Shown one piece after another: positions 42,357-51,635 of a DNA stretch of 64,000 nucleotides. The translations under genes were made by a program, and so were the position numbers. How positions within the stretch are numbered: position 1 is the stretch's first letter; each line of letters begins with the position of its first letter. The notes below the pieces were generated by a model. The model was not told the DNA's origin, made no database searches, and was given only the letters and a program-made list of their open reading frames with translations. The DNA lies in NCBI RefSeq assembly GCF_964020035.1, contig NZ_OZ026475.1, positions 248,001 through 312,000 on the forward strand, read 5' to 3'. The stretch is from Spiroplasma endosymbiont of Crioceris asparagi. Its GTDB lineage: Bacteria > Bacillota_I > Bacilli_A > Mycoplasmatales > Mycoplasmataceae.

Positions 42357-44372
42357 ATGAGCAAAGAATCTAAACAAGAATTAATTGTTCAAAATATTTT
42401 AGATAAAATTGGTGGTAAACAAAATGTAAAAGATGTTTATCATTGTGCTACAAGAATGCGTTTATCATTATTTAACGATGATCTAGCAAAAGTATCTGAA
42501 ATCAAAACAATATCAAATATTCAGGGAGCACTTTGGTCTAATGGCGAATTACAAATCATCATTGGAGCTGAAGTTCCTAAGATTACTAATCTATTAAAAC
42601 AAAAGTTAGGTTTAGAAACCCAAACTACTGCAATCAACGGTGATGGTAAGGGTGAGTTTATTTTAGAAAATAAACACGCAAAATCAAATGTTGCCACATA
42701 TCGTAGATTTTTAAAATCAGTATCTGCCATATTTGGACCATTAATACCATTTTTAATTGGTGTTGGTCTAATAATGGCTTTACAACAATTGCTAAATCGT
42801 GCCGGAGTAGTTAAAATTCCAGATGGCAAAGGTGTTATTGGGGTTGATTACAATATGTTTGATTATGCATTAAACATCATTGCTTCAACAGGATTTAAAA
42901 TGATGGGAGTTATTGCGATTTGATCAACTGTAAGATATTTAGGGGGTAATCCAGTAATTGCATTGGCATTAGGATTAATTATGGTATCTCCAAATATTGC
43001 AATGACCAATATTGATAATCAAGGTAACCCCACAGGATTTCACATTATGTCTTTAGGAAGTTGAGACATTAACTTTAAACCATTTTATTCAACTATCTTA
43101 GTATTTATTGTTATGGGAGTAATTGTGGCATATAGTCAAAGAGCGATGGAAAGATATTTTAATCCAGTTGCAAACTTTGTTTTAAATCCATTTATTATTT
43201 TATTAATCGGATCATTAATGGCATTTTTTATTATGGGTCCAATTATGGGAATATTAGAAAATGTTTTATTAAAAGTCTTTAATTGATTTATGACTTTACC
43301 AATTGGTATTGGAACATTAATTGTAGGATTAACTTGACAATTACTAGTTGTTATTGGGGTTCATAACATTTTATTCTTTGTAGCTGTCGCAGAAGTACAA
43401 CAAGGTAATTCATCATTATTTCTAGCAGCGGCTTTTGCGGCTGCTTGAGCACAAATGGGGGCTGCTGTTGGAGTTGGTTTAAGAAGTAAAAAAGCTGTTG
43501 ATAAATCAGCTGCATATGCCGCTGCATTACCAGGAATAATATCTGGTCCAACCGAATCATGTATTTATGGTGTTAATTTACCTAAAGGACTACCATTCTT
43601 TACTGGTGTACTAGCTGGTGGAATTGGTGGATGATTAATTGGTATCTTTGGAGTAAAACTAGATACACTAGCAGGACTAGGGGGAATCATTGGTTTCTTA
43701 GCATATACTAATAAATTATGACAAGCAATTGTAATTGATTTAGGATCATTTGGATTAGGAATTTTAATTACATGACTTTGTTATCGAGAAACAAAAACAG
43801 AAAAAGCACTTGCTGCAAAAACATTAAGATTATTTGTTAAATCATATAAAAATGATTTAAAAACAAATTTAGAACTTAAAGTTGCACATGAAGATTTAAA
43901 AAAAGAAATTGATTTATTAAAAGAACTAAATATTGAAAGTGCAAATTACCAAAAACTATTAATTAAAAAACTAAATTATGAATTTAAATTAAATAAAATA
44001 AAAGAAATCAATGAAGCAAAACTAGCTAAAATGTTTGATAAAGGTCAAGCATTAGTTAATAGCAAAAATGCTGAAAAAATTTCTAAAGGTAATGAATTAA
44101 TTAAAAATTCTGAACAAGAATTAGTTTATAAAGCTGCAAAAATTAATTATTTAGAAACAAAAATTGCAGAAATTAATAATTTAATTTCATCAACGCATGA
44201 AGAATTAAATTCTAATATTCAAAAACACTATGAACAAATTGTTGCTAAAATTGCTAAAATTGAAGTAATTAAAAATAATAACTATTCAACAATTAAAGAT
44301 CGTTATTTTAATGATTTATACAATGTTGATATTCAACAACAAATTATTAAACCAAGAATAATAGGAGAATAA
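42357..44372 (+). CDS. PTS EIIBC (glucose superfamily) with C-terminal coiled coil
   Basis: A 671-residue transporter. EIIB has phospho-Cys30 in 'YHCATRMRL' and 'NGELQIIIGAEVPKI'. EIIC (about residues 120-490) has ~10 TM segments with 'GVHNILFFVAVAEV' and the signature-like 'GPTESCIYGV'. The final ~190 residues form a charged coiled coil ('EDLKKEIDLLKELN'). The EIIB motif is that of glucose/sucrose-type carriers, not of fructose-type EIIB, although the neighbours (DeoR, PfkB) are usual for fructose. It is 28 bases after the regulator and 2 bases before the kinase. Confidence 0.87.
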
Positions 44373-44374
44373 TA

Positions 44375-45316
44375 ATGAACAACAAGATATTTATCATCTC
44401 ATTAAACCCTGCAATTGATTATGTGTTGAATTTTGAAAATTTTATTAAAAATAAAACTAATAGACCATATAAAAAAGATATGTATCCAGCTGGAAAGGGG
44501 ATTCATGTTTCCATGATTTTAAATAGTTTAAAGTATTTAAATAATGAATCAATTATTTTTATTGGTGGTGATTTTCAAAACTACTTTACTAATAAATTAA
44601 ATGACCAAAATATTAAATATAAATTATTTCAAGCGAATGGTGATATTCGCATTAATTTAAAAATTATTGACAGTGAACAAACTGAAGCTAGTGCATCAGG
44701 TCCAGAAATTTCACAAACTGAAATTAATAAGATGTTTGATTATTTAAAAGAAAATGTCAAACCTGGTGATTATATTATTGCTAACGGAAGTTTACCTTTA
44801 AATATGAGTGAAGATATATATGCAAAGATTACTAGTTTAGCTAATGAATTACAAGCAAAATGTGTAATTGATGCATTTGGTTTATCGTTAACTCAAGCAA
44901 TAAAACATAAACCATTTTTAATTAAACCAAATGTGGAAGAATTAGAAATGACATTAAAAACTAAATTAACTTCTAAAACAGATATTAAAAATGCTTGTTT
45001 AAAGTTAATCGCTTCAGGAGTAGAAAATATATTAGTTTCAATGGGAAGCGATGGTGCGATGTTTGTGAATAAAACACAAGCATTATATTGTCCGATTTAT
45101 AATTGAAACAACAAACTAGTTAATGCAGCAGGGGCTGGTGATAGTATGCTTGGTGGTTTTATAGAAACTTATATTAATAGTAATAACTTTGAACAAGCCT
45201 TAAAATTTTCAATAATATGTGGAAGCGGAACTGCTTATTCACAAAGAATTGCTTCTTCAGAAATGATTCAAGAACTTGCTAAAAATATTAATGATTTAAA
45301 AGTTATTAAGATTTAA
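44375..45316 (+). CDS. PfkB-family sugar-phosphate kinase (1-phosphofructokinase-like)
   Basis: A 313-residue kinase. 'LNPAIDYVLNF' and 'PAGKGIHVSMILNSL' form the sugar site of the FruK/LacC branch. 'DAFGLSLTQAI', 'IKPNVEEL' and the catalytic signature 'NAAGAGDSMLGGF' (Asp as base, anion hole) are intact. It probably phosphorylates a sugar phosphate made by the PTS protein just upstream, for instance fructose-1-phosphate or tagatose-6-phosphate. The start has TAGGAG nine bases upstream. A clean terminator ends the three-gene operon. A 31-base copy of part of this gene recurs at 49269. Confidence 0.88.
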
Positions 45317-45326
45317 AGATTATTAT

Positions 45327-45352
45327 AAAAAAAGAGCGTGTGCTCTTTTTTT
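45327..45352 (+). terminator. Terminator of the DeoR-PTS-PfkB operon
   Basis: AAAGAGC / GCTCTTT stem, GTGT loop, T run. The ~260 bases after it, up to the convergent gene ending at 45612, hold only AT-rich sequence with a few TCGATAAAAAAAT-like repeats. Confidence 0.88.
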
Positions 45353-45611
45353 GTTTTTACAATGACATTTCTAAAATCGATTTAATTATTAAATTAATGA
45401 AATAATAGATCTTTTTAAAATTATTTATTATCATCGAAAGCAAACAATAGATTTATTTTTATAGAAATTAGAAAATTCGTGTTTCATCTTTATTTCATAA
45501 CGTCGATAAAAAAATAATCGAATTTTAAATTTTTTTATGATAATTCTATTATCATTTATTAAGTTGATAAAAAAATCACCCCATAACCTTTATCGACAAT
45601 TCCTCTAAGAA

Positions 45612-46436
45612 TTATTTTAGGTTCTTGCGGGTTTGCATATTTATAAAACTCAAATGCATTTTATCGAGATTTCTTCGCTCAATTATATTGTTAGCAACTA
45701 AAAATTTTTTTACAATTTCAACATTATTATTAAACTTTACATCAGATTTAAATACACCAGTTTTATTAATTAAAGTTTCTATAGGTAGGGGTGTTATATC
45801 TGTTATATCAAACATGTTTTTAAATCTTGAAAATATATAATTAATTTTTTCAATAGCTAAATCTAGGTAAATTTGAGAAGTATACTGAAAATTATTAAAT
45901 GATGGAAACTGCATAAAAAAATTATTTCCAATAACATCTGTAATATTCATCGGTAATTTATTTTCAGCAACGTTATAGAAAACAGTAACTGTTCCATAAA
46001 AAACATAAAATAAATTATGAGCATCTTCAACGGTGCTTATTTTTGTTGAATTATTAGTTATATTAGTTATTTTAATAAACTTAAATTCTAATACGGGTTT
46101 AAACGGGGCTTGTATTGAAGAAATATTTTTATAATGTTCTAGCATGGGATAATATTTTTCATGATAATTAAACGGTTCTAAATTAATGTTTTTTGCATTA
46201 TTTTTTACACACAATCGTTCTCAAATTTTACTAGATGAAGGATTTTGATGTGCTTTATCCAAACCTTTTGGATAAAGAAATGTTCCTAAATTTTGGTTTA
46301 TAATTATTTTATTAATATTAATTATTTCGCTATTGCCAAAAATCAATGAAGGCATTAATAAAATTACTAAAGTCAATGAAGGTATTGAATAAACTGCTAC
46401 AATCACAAAAACTAATTTAGTTATTCTGCGGATCAT
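45612..46436 (-). CDS. Hypothetical exported or membrane-anchored protein
   Basis: A 274-residue protein with one N-terminal TM/signal segment ('LVFVIVAVYSIPSLTLVILL'), then an Asn-rich soluble part. One TGA (46218-46220) reads as Trp, joining two pieces. Features include 'AHNLFYVFYGTVTVFYNVAE' and a Lys/Arg-rich end. The ATG at 46436 directly follows a TAA that ends a small upstream frame, and GGAG lies 11 bases before it. There is no Cys lipobox. Not recognised. Its orientation is opposite to both neighbours. Confidence 0.62.
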
Positions 46437-46532
46437 TTATTCAGGCACTCCATATCAAAAACCAGTTTTTCCAAATCCTCAAACATCATCTTTTTTAATA
46501 ATTTTTTCACTTCAAACACTTGTTGTAGGCAT
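46437..46532 (-). CDS. 31-residue frame coupled to the 45612 gene (gene or remnant)
   Basis: ATG at 46532, three TGA codons as Trp, stop TAA abutting the next ATG. It reads 'MPTTSVWSEKIIKKDDVWGF' then 'GKTGFWYGVPE'. An AGGA lies nine bases upstream. A better start (AAAGGAG before ATG at 46572, 'MSWLGIILV') is in another frame, so the two may be pieces of one frameshifted gene. Trp/Gly-rich composition is unlike random AT-rich DNA. Uncertain. Confidence 0.35.
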
Positions 46533-46572
46533 AGAAAGAGTTCCTAACTAAAATTATTCCTAATCAACTCAT

Positions 46573-46920
46573 TAATTGCTCCTTTATCTTTTTCTTTATT
46601 TCTAACAATAATATTTAAGCATGTTAAAAAACAAAGTAAATTAAATAAGGCAACACATTAATAATTAATATTTTTTTATGCTCAGTTTTATTCTTAAAAT
46701 AGTTATAAAAAATATTTAATTTTGTATAGTAAAGTAACAAAATTATAGATTAAGTTAAATTTTTAGAAATTTAAAGTTTTTTAATTGTTTATTATTTATT
46801 TATAATTTTTTCTTTTAAATACAAAGAAAAAAAGAAAATAACTCTTTCTATATTTTTACAAATTTTCATCATAATTGTGACAATTACTTTGTTAATACAT
46901 TATTAATTAAAAAGGGTTGC
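46573..46920. other. Non-coding region before the mosaic lipoprotein
   Basis: About 350 bases of AT-rich sequence with no convincing gene on either strand. The right end (46914-46920) leads into the 16-T run. TTGC at its edge may be part of a -35 box. Confidence 0.55.
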
Positions 46921-46936
46921 TTTTTTTTTTTTTTTT
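46921..46936 (+). repeat. Homopolymer of 16 T upstream of the mosaic lipoprotein
   Basis: Exactly 16 T preceded by GGGTTGC and followed by ATAGAATAAC. TTGCTT (46917-46922) and TAGAAT (46938-46943) could be -35 and -10 boxes, with the T run forming most of a 15-base spacer. It is only 27 bases before the ATG at 46964. Confidence 0.8.
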
Positions 46937-46963
46937 ATAGAATAACTTTTAAAGGAGAAAAAT

Positions 46964-48619
46964 ATGAAAAAATTAATTGGGGTATTAGGAAGTTTTGGAT
47001 TTGTTGCAACAAGTGTAGTTACGACTGTAGCATGTGGACATAAAAGTGAAAATAAAACACTAAAAACAGATGACATTAAAAATAATGCCGATGTTAAAAA
47101 TATCATAGGTTTAGAAAACTTAGTTGCTGTTAACAACGCATTAGCTGATATTGCTAAAAAAATTGAAGGTGTGGATACATTAGTAGGAAAAGTTGATGAA
47201 AAACCAACTAATGTAAAAGTAACCATTACTTTAAAAGATGGATACAAACTTACAGGTGATAATTTTTTTGTAATTGAAGGTGCCATTAAAGCAAAAGATG
47301 TAGAAGTGAATATTGCTGATATTAAAAAAGAAGCAAATAAAATTCAAAAACAAAAAGATTTACCAACAGTTCAAGCAGAACTAAACAAAATCATTGCATC
47401 AGATGTCTTTAAAGACAAAATACAATCTTTAACAGGGGACGCCGTTAATGATCAACCAACTAATGTAACTGTCACAGTTGTTTTAAAAAAAGGCTTTAAA
47501 CTTGATACTGATAATAATACTTTTGTAATTGAAGGTGCCATTAAAGCAAAAGATGTAAAAGTGGAAATTGCTGATATTAAAAAAGAAGCAAATAAAATTC
47601 AAAAACAAAAAGATTTACCAACAGTTCAAGCAGAACTAAACAAAATCGTTGCATCAGATGCTTTTAAAGACAAAATAAAATCTTTAACAGGGGACGCCGT
47701 TAATGATCAACCAACTAATGTAACTGTCACAGTTGTTTTAAAAGAAGGTTTTAAACTTGATACTGATAATAATACTTTTGTAATTGAAGGTGCCATTAAA
47801 GCAAAAGATGTAGAAGTGAATATTGCTGATATTAAAAAAGAAGCAAATAAAATTCAAAAACAAAAAGATTTACCAACAGTTCAAGCAGAACTAAACAAAA
47901 TCATTGCATCAGATGTCTTTAAAGACAAAATACAATCTTTAACAGGGGACGCCGTTAATGATCAACCAACTAATGTAACTGTCACAGTTGTTTTAAAAAA
48001 AGGCTTTAAACTTGATAATGATAATAATACTTTTGTAATTGAAGGTGCTATTGAATCAAAGGTCATTAATATTGATGCTATTAAAACAAAAGTAAATACT
48101 GCTATAGCTGGTAAGGGATTGGCTAATTTAGAAGAAGTTCAAAAAAAATTAAAAGAACTTAATATTCCTAATGTGACATTTACGGTGACACTAAAAGATA
48201 AAAGTCCAAAAAATGTTGAAGTTACAGTTGTTCCAAATAAAGGATTTACTCTTAATTCAGATACTGATTCATTTGTTGTTGAAAATGCGATTAATTTAAT
48301 AAATGATATTTCTATTATTGGCGGTAAGATGCTTTTTGTTTCTACATTTGATGGTCAAAAAAACCCATATACATTTGAAGATGCTCAAACCAAAGCAATT
48401 GAGTCTGTAATTAAATGTGCTAGAGATCCACATTACAAATATAAAGATCAATTTCAGGATTTACATGAAAATGACTTATGCGCAGAAAAAGACACTTATG
48501 TTCCTGATGGACCTAATATAAGAGGACAAATATGTGTAATAACAAAAGAGGGGTCTAAGTATAAAGGAAGACTATATCTTAATGTACAAGGATACACCCC
48601 CCCCAAACAATTAAATTAA
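46964..48619 (+). CDS. Mosaic surface lipoprotein with 255-bp repeats
   Basis: A 551-residue lipoprotein with Cys24 after 'MKKLIGVLGSFGFVATSV'. The first repeat unit (residues ~35-108) is of the type amplified in the 24627 gene. Three 85-residue units of another type follow ('KKEANKIQKQKDLPTVQ', 'FKLDTDNNTFVIEGAI'), resembling the 28630 lipoprotein. A diverged unit and a C-terminal domain ('EDAQTKAIESVIKCA', 'YKGRLYLNVQGYTP') come last; that domain matches the second module of the 24627 protein. So it combines parts of at least two other loci. GGAG precedes the ATG. Confidence 0.88.
   Translation: MKKLIGVLGSFGFVATSVVTTVACGHKSENKTLKTDDIKNNADVKNIIGLENLVAVNNALADIAKKIEGVDTLVGKVDEKPTNVKVTITLKDGYKLTGDNFFVIEGAIKAKDVEVNIADIKKEANKIQKQKDLPTVQAELNKIIASDVFKDKIQSLTGDAVNDQPTNVTVTVVLKKGFKLDTDNNTFVIEGAIKAKDVKVEIADIKKEANKIQKQKDLPTVQAELNKIVASDAFKDKIKSLTGDAVNDQPTNVTVTVVLKEGFKLDTDNNTFVIEGAIKAKDVEVNIADIKKEANKIQKQKDLPTVQAELNKIIASDVFKDKIQSLTGDAVNDQPTNVTVTVVLKKGFKLDNDNNTFVIEGAIESKVINIDAIKTKVNTAIAGKGLANLEEVQKKLKELNIPNVTFTVTLKDKSPKNVEVTVVPNKGFTLNSDTDSFVVENAINLINDISIIGGKMLFVSTFDGQKNPYTFEDAQTKAIESVIKCARDPHYKYKDQFQDLHENDLCAEKDTYVPDGPNIRGQICVITKEGSKYKGRLYLNVQGYTPPKQLN
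47288..48052 (+). repeat. Three tandem 255-bp coding repeats
   Basis: Units start at 47288, 47543 and 47798 (85 codons). Units 1 and 3 are almost identical; unit 2 differs at several codons (for example VKVE for VEVN, and 'VASDAF' for 'IASDVF'). Confidence 0.92.
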
Positions 48620-48628
48620 CAGAATAAT

Positions 48629-48658
48629 TAAAAAACTAGACATCTGTCTAGTTTTTTA
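48629..48658 (+). terminator. Terminator after mosaic lipoprotein
   Basis: AAAAACTAGACA / TGTCTAGTTTTT stem and T run. Its outer arm and the DNA beyond resemble the terminator at the murQ end (49737-49767). Confidence 0.88.
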
Positions 48659-48728
48659 ATTCTTCAATTGCCTTATTTAAATTACAATACTTTTAATTAT
48701 AATAAACTTAATAAATAAATTTTTTAGA
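48652..48728. pseudogene. Deletion scar: murQ 3' end joined to rpiR upstream region
   Basis: 48652-48684 matches 49761-49793 (the last ~10 codons of murQ) with one difference in 33. Directly after it, 48686-48728 matches 54161-54203 (upstream of the rpiR gene) with about three differences in 43. In the intact cluster these pieces are 4.4 kb apart. This looks like a second copy of the whole cluster that lost its middle. Confidence 0.65.
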
Positions 48729-48771
48729 AGGGATTTAATATTGTATTATAAAAAATAAACAAGAAATATTA

Positions 48772-49203
48772 GTGGGGGATTTTTTCTTAGCAAAACATTT
48801 TGACAACTACGGGGAAGAACTACAACATCCATTTTCAGCCTTGAACTTTGATGATGAAAATGTCTATGCATTGCAATTTAGTTCTGTTAAGTATTTAGAA
48901 AATGGAAAAATGTATAGTCATCACATAAAACCAAAACCATTTTCTTTATGAGATTTTTTTAAAAAACTTTTTGGATTTTATATTGAACCAGAAGTTAAAC
49001 AAAATATTATTTTTGCAGAACAAGGTGATGGATTAAAATATCGATCAACAACTGATGTTAATAAAATATTTATTTTGCCCCAAGAAGATATTATAAATTT
49101 CTTAAGTGAATGTTCATCTAAAAAATGATATGAAATTACTAATATTTTAAAACAAAGAAAATCCAAAAATAAATATATAAATGATTTTATTGATAAGTTA
49201 TAA
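48772..49203 (+). CDS. Hypothetical protein, start uncertain
   Basis: A 143-residue soluble protein, with two TGA codons as Trp. The frame continues upstream for 10 codons without a normal start. GTG at 48772 is used here but has a poor ribosome site. A TTG at 48741 with AGAAGGG upstream would join the frame if a run of six A (48750-48755) had five. So the N-terminus may be frameshifted, or may begin at an ATT/ATA codon. 'FFLAKHFDNYGEELQHPFSA' opens the protein. Family unknown. Confidence 0.5.
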
Positions 49204-49268
49204 AGATAATAATAACTAAATACAACATAAACAAAAAATATTTAAAGCATCTTGTTTAGAGCGGTGCA

Positions 49269-49299
49269 CTTGGTGGTTTTATAGAAACTTATATTAATA
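49269..49299 (+). pseudogene. 31-base fragment of the PfkB kinase gene
   Basis: Identical over 31 bases to 45149-45179, the part of the kinase gene encoding 'LGGFIETYINS'. The flanks do not match, and it lies between two hypothetical genes. The rest of the 49204-49415 gap shows no gene. Confidence 0.7.
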
Positions 49300-49415
49300 T
49301 TTTAAGATCAATACAAAAAAGTGCTAAGACTATTTTTTTGTTTTTATAAAATATTGAATTAAGTAAAAAATAAAGATATTATTATAAAAATTAAAAATTT
49401 ATTTAGGGTGATTAT

Positions 49416-49748
49416 ATGTTAATGTGTGGAATATGCGAAAAAGTATTATGTGATGATGATAGGGTTGTTTATACATGAATAAAAAAACATTATTATAGTG
49501 TTGTATATGCAAATTGCCACTTGGAATGTAAAAAAGAAAGAGATGCGTTAATTTCTAAAAGGAATTCGTACCTTATCCCAGCTTCTATTACACTTTTAAT
49601 TTCACTTTTATTTGGTCTGGCATCATCAAATAATCATGCTTCAATGTTTTGATCAATTATTCCAGTAGCAGTTTTGTGAATTTCGCTTATAGTTATCATT
49701 TGAGTAAATGTTTATTATTCTAAAAAAATCAAACAATTAAAAAACTAG
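49416..49748 (+). CDS. Zinc-ribbon-like small membrane protein
   Basis: A 110-residue protein with an N-terminal Cys cluster ('MCGICEKVLC' then 'NCHLECKKE'), likely a metal-binding knuckle on the cytoplasmic side. Two TM segments follow ('ASITLLISLLFGLASS' and 'IIPVAVLWISLIVIIWV') and a basic tail. Four TGA codons read as Trp. GGGTG lies before the ATG. Its last codons overlap the shared terminator at the murQ end. Not recognised. Confidence 0.66.
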
Positions 49749-49767
49749 TCACGCGTCTAGTTTTTTA
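49737..49767. terminator. Bidirectional terminator between 49416 gene and murQ
   Basis: AAAAAACTAG / CTAGTTTTTT stem around an ACGCG-containing loop. It lies between converging genes and includes both stop codons' surroundings. Confidence 0.8.
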
Positions 49768-50584
49768 ATTCTTCAATTGCTTTATTTAAATTATTATGAT
49801 GTTTTTTTAAAATAATCATTGCTTCATCAAAAGATAAATCAAATAGGGAGTTTAAAATCATTGTTGCTCGATTAATTAATTTTTGATTTGTTAGTTGTAG
49901 ATTAATCATATAGTTATCATAAACTTTACCAAGTTTAATCATCAATGTTGTAGAAATCATATTTAACACCATTTTAGTAGCTGTTCCTGACTTTAATCTA
50001 GTTGATCCCATAACAACTTCAGGTCCCACTAATATTGTAATGTTATTGCTGGTATATTTTTCAAACTCATTTTGTTGACTCATACATAAACTTGCACTAT
50101 AAGCACCAATTTTATGAGCGTATTTTAAAGTTCCTAAACAACATGGAGTTCGACCACTTGCTCCAATTGCAATGACACAATCTTTTTCATTAAAATTATA
50201 TTTTTGCAATTCTTTAATGAAAATATTTTCATCATCTTCAGCACCTTCAATTGGAAAACGAAGTGCATGATCACCACCTGCAATTAAACCAATAATTTGA
50301 TCACTTACTCCAAATGTTGGTAAGATTTCGCTAGCATCTAAAACTCCTAAGCGGCCACTAGTTCCTGCCCCAACATAAAATAATCTTCCACCTTTTTCAA
50401 GTTTCAAAACAATTTCATCAATTATTGAAGTAATTTTAGGCAATTTTTCTTTAATTGCTTTAGTAATAATTTCATCTTCTTGATTAATTATATTTAAAAT
50501 TTCTAATGTCGATTTTTCTTCTAAGTGACGACTATTTTTATTTTGTTGTTCAGTATCAATTTTTTTTAAATCAATTTTTTTCAT
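49757..50584 (-). CDS. murQ: N-acetylmuramic acid 6-phosphate etherase MurQ
   Basis: A 275-residue lyase that splits MurNAc-6-phosphate into GlcNAc-6-phosphate and D-lactate. Near the N-terminus come 'DTEQQNKNSRHLEEKST' and 'EDEIITKAIKE'. The SIS-domain site 'LFYVGAGTSGRLGVLDASEI' is near residue 68. 'GLIAGGDHALRFPIEGAEDD' holds the catalytic Glu region, and 'VVMGSTRLKSGTATKMVLNM' closes the active site. Length and motifs are normal, so it should be functional. It is the last gene of a minus-strand operon, starting two bases after mupG. Confidence 0.96.
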   Translation of the reverse strand: MKKIDLKKIDTEQQNKNSRHLEEKSTLEILNIINQEDEIITKAIKEKLPKITSIIDEIVLKLEKGGRLFYVGAGTSGRLGVLDASEILPTFGVSDQIIGLIAGGDHALRFPIEGAEDDENIFIKELQKYNFNEKDCVIAIGASGRTPCCLGTLKYAHKIGAYSASLCMSQQNEFEKYTSNNITILVGPEVVMGSTRLKSGTATKMVLNMISTTLMIKLGKVYDNYMINLQLTNQKLINRATMILNSLFDLSFDEAMIILKKHHNNLNKAIEELKN

Positions 50585-50585
50585 T

Positions 50586-51635
50586 TTAATCCTTTATTTC
50601 TAAAAAGTTTATATATTTATAACTTGTGTTTGTTAATAAAAATTGAGCTTCTTTTAAATTACATATTAAGTTAGTTCAATTATTGTTTTGTAAATAGGGC
50701 TTCAATCAAATTTGAAGTTCATTTTTATATCTAGGATAATTTTTATTATCAATTGTTAAATCAAAATCTTGAATATCTTGTATTACATTATTTTCTTTAA
50801 TTTCAAGGTTGTTAAAGTTTGTTCTAGATGTTTCACTTCTTATTAAAAATTCACTTTTATCTGGTCTAATTTTATGTCTAGCAAATAATATTTTTCTTTC
50901 TTCATCTGTTAATTTATGATCAATTTTAATTGGAATAAAAACATCTTCATTTATATTTTTTAATGATGAATTAATTAATTGCATTTCTTTAATTGATGCT
51001 TGGGTATCGCCAAAACAAACAATATCAGAATTTAGTTTTCATAATTCTTGAAATTGAATTAAAGAATTTTTATTTCGATGAGCTTCAATGGTAACTAGTC
51101 CTTGAAATAAGGGAAAACGCGGTTCAAATTTAGAACAAGCAAATGATAATATCTCAAGATTATGACTTTTAAAAAACTCATTCTTTTTTTTAAAATCATC
51201 ATATGATAGTCCTGAATAGGGTTTTGGATAAAAGTTGTGAAAAACTCCCATTTCTAGTTTTGCTTTCAAAAGGCTTTGAATATCTTCAACATTAATAGTG
51301 CTTGCATTTAAATAAATTTTAAATTGATTATTTTTTGCAATTTTTTTAATGTCTGAAATTGTAAACCCATAATCTAATCTAATGCCATACAAATTCATTG
51401 TTTTAAAATTAAATTTTTCAAAATATTCTTTAGCAATATCAACAATTACTTTCATATTGTTGGTAAAACAAAATTGCAAAATCTTTTCAAAGTTTTCAAA
51501 ATATTTTTGATTTGCTTCAGGAATATGTAATGACATAAATATATAGTCAAAATTATTTACTTTTGCATCTTTAATGTAATTAATATATTTATCAAGATTA
51601 TCTTCAATTGGATAAATTGAAATGCCTTTTTTCAT
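50586..51635 (-). CDS. mupG: DUF871-family 6-phospho-N-acetylmuramidase (MupG-like)
   Basis: A 349-residue TIM-barrel protein with TGA codons (for example 51036-51038) read as Trp. It opens '[20 protein letters not shown]' and has 'IFMSLHIPE', 'GIRLDYGFT', 'GVFHNFYPKPYSGLSYDDF' and 'FQGLVTIEAHRN', all typical of DUF871. The C-terminal small domain has 'IRPDKSEFLIRSE'. MupG cleaves MurNAc-6-phosphate-GlcNAc inside the cell. Its place between a PTS and murQ supports that role. It overlaps the PTS stop codon by one base. Confidence 0.9.

Noticed and set aside
45353-45611. Regulatory repeats of TCGATAAAAAAAT type
   Set aside because: Similarity is short and imperfect in very AT-rich DNA; could be chance.
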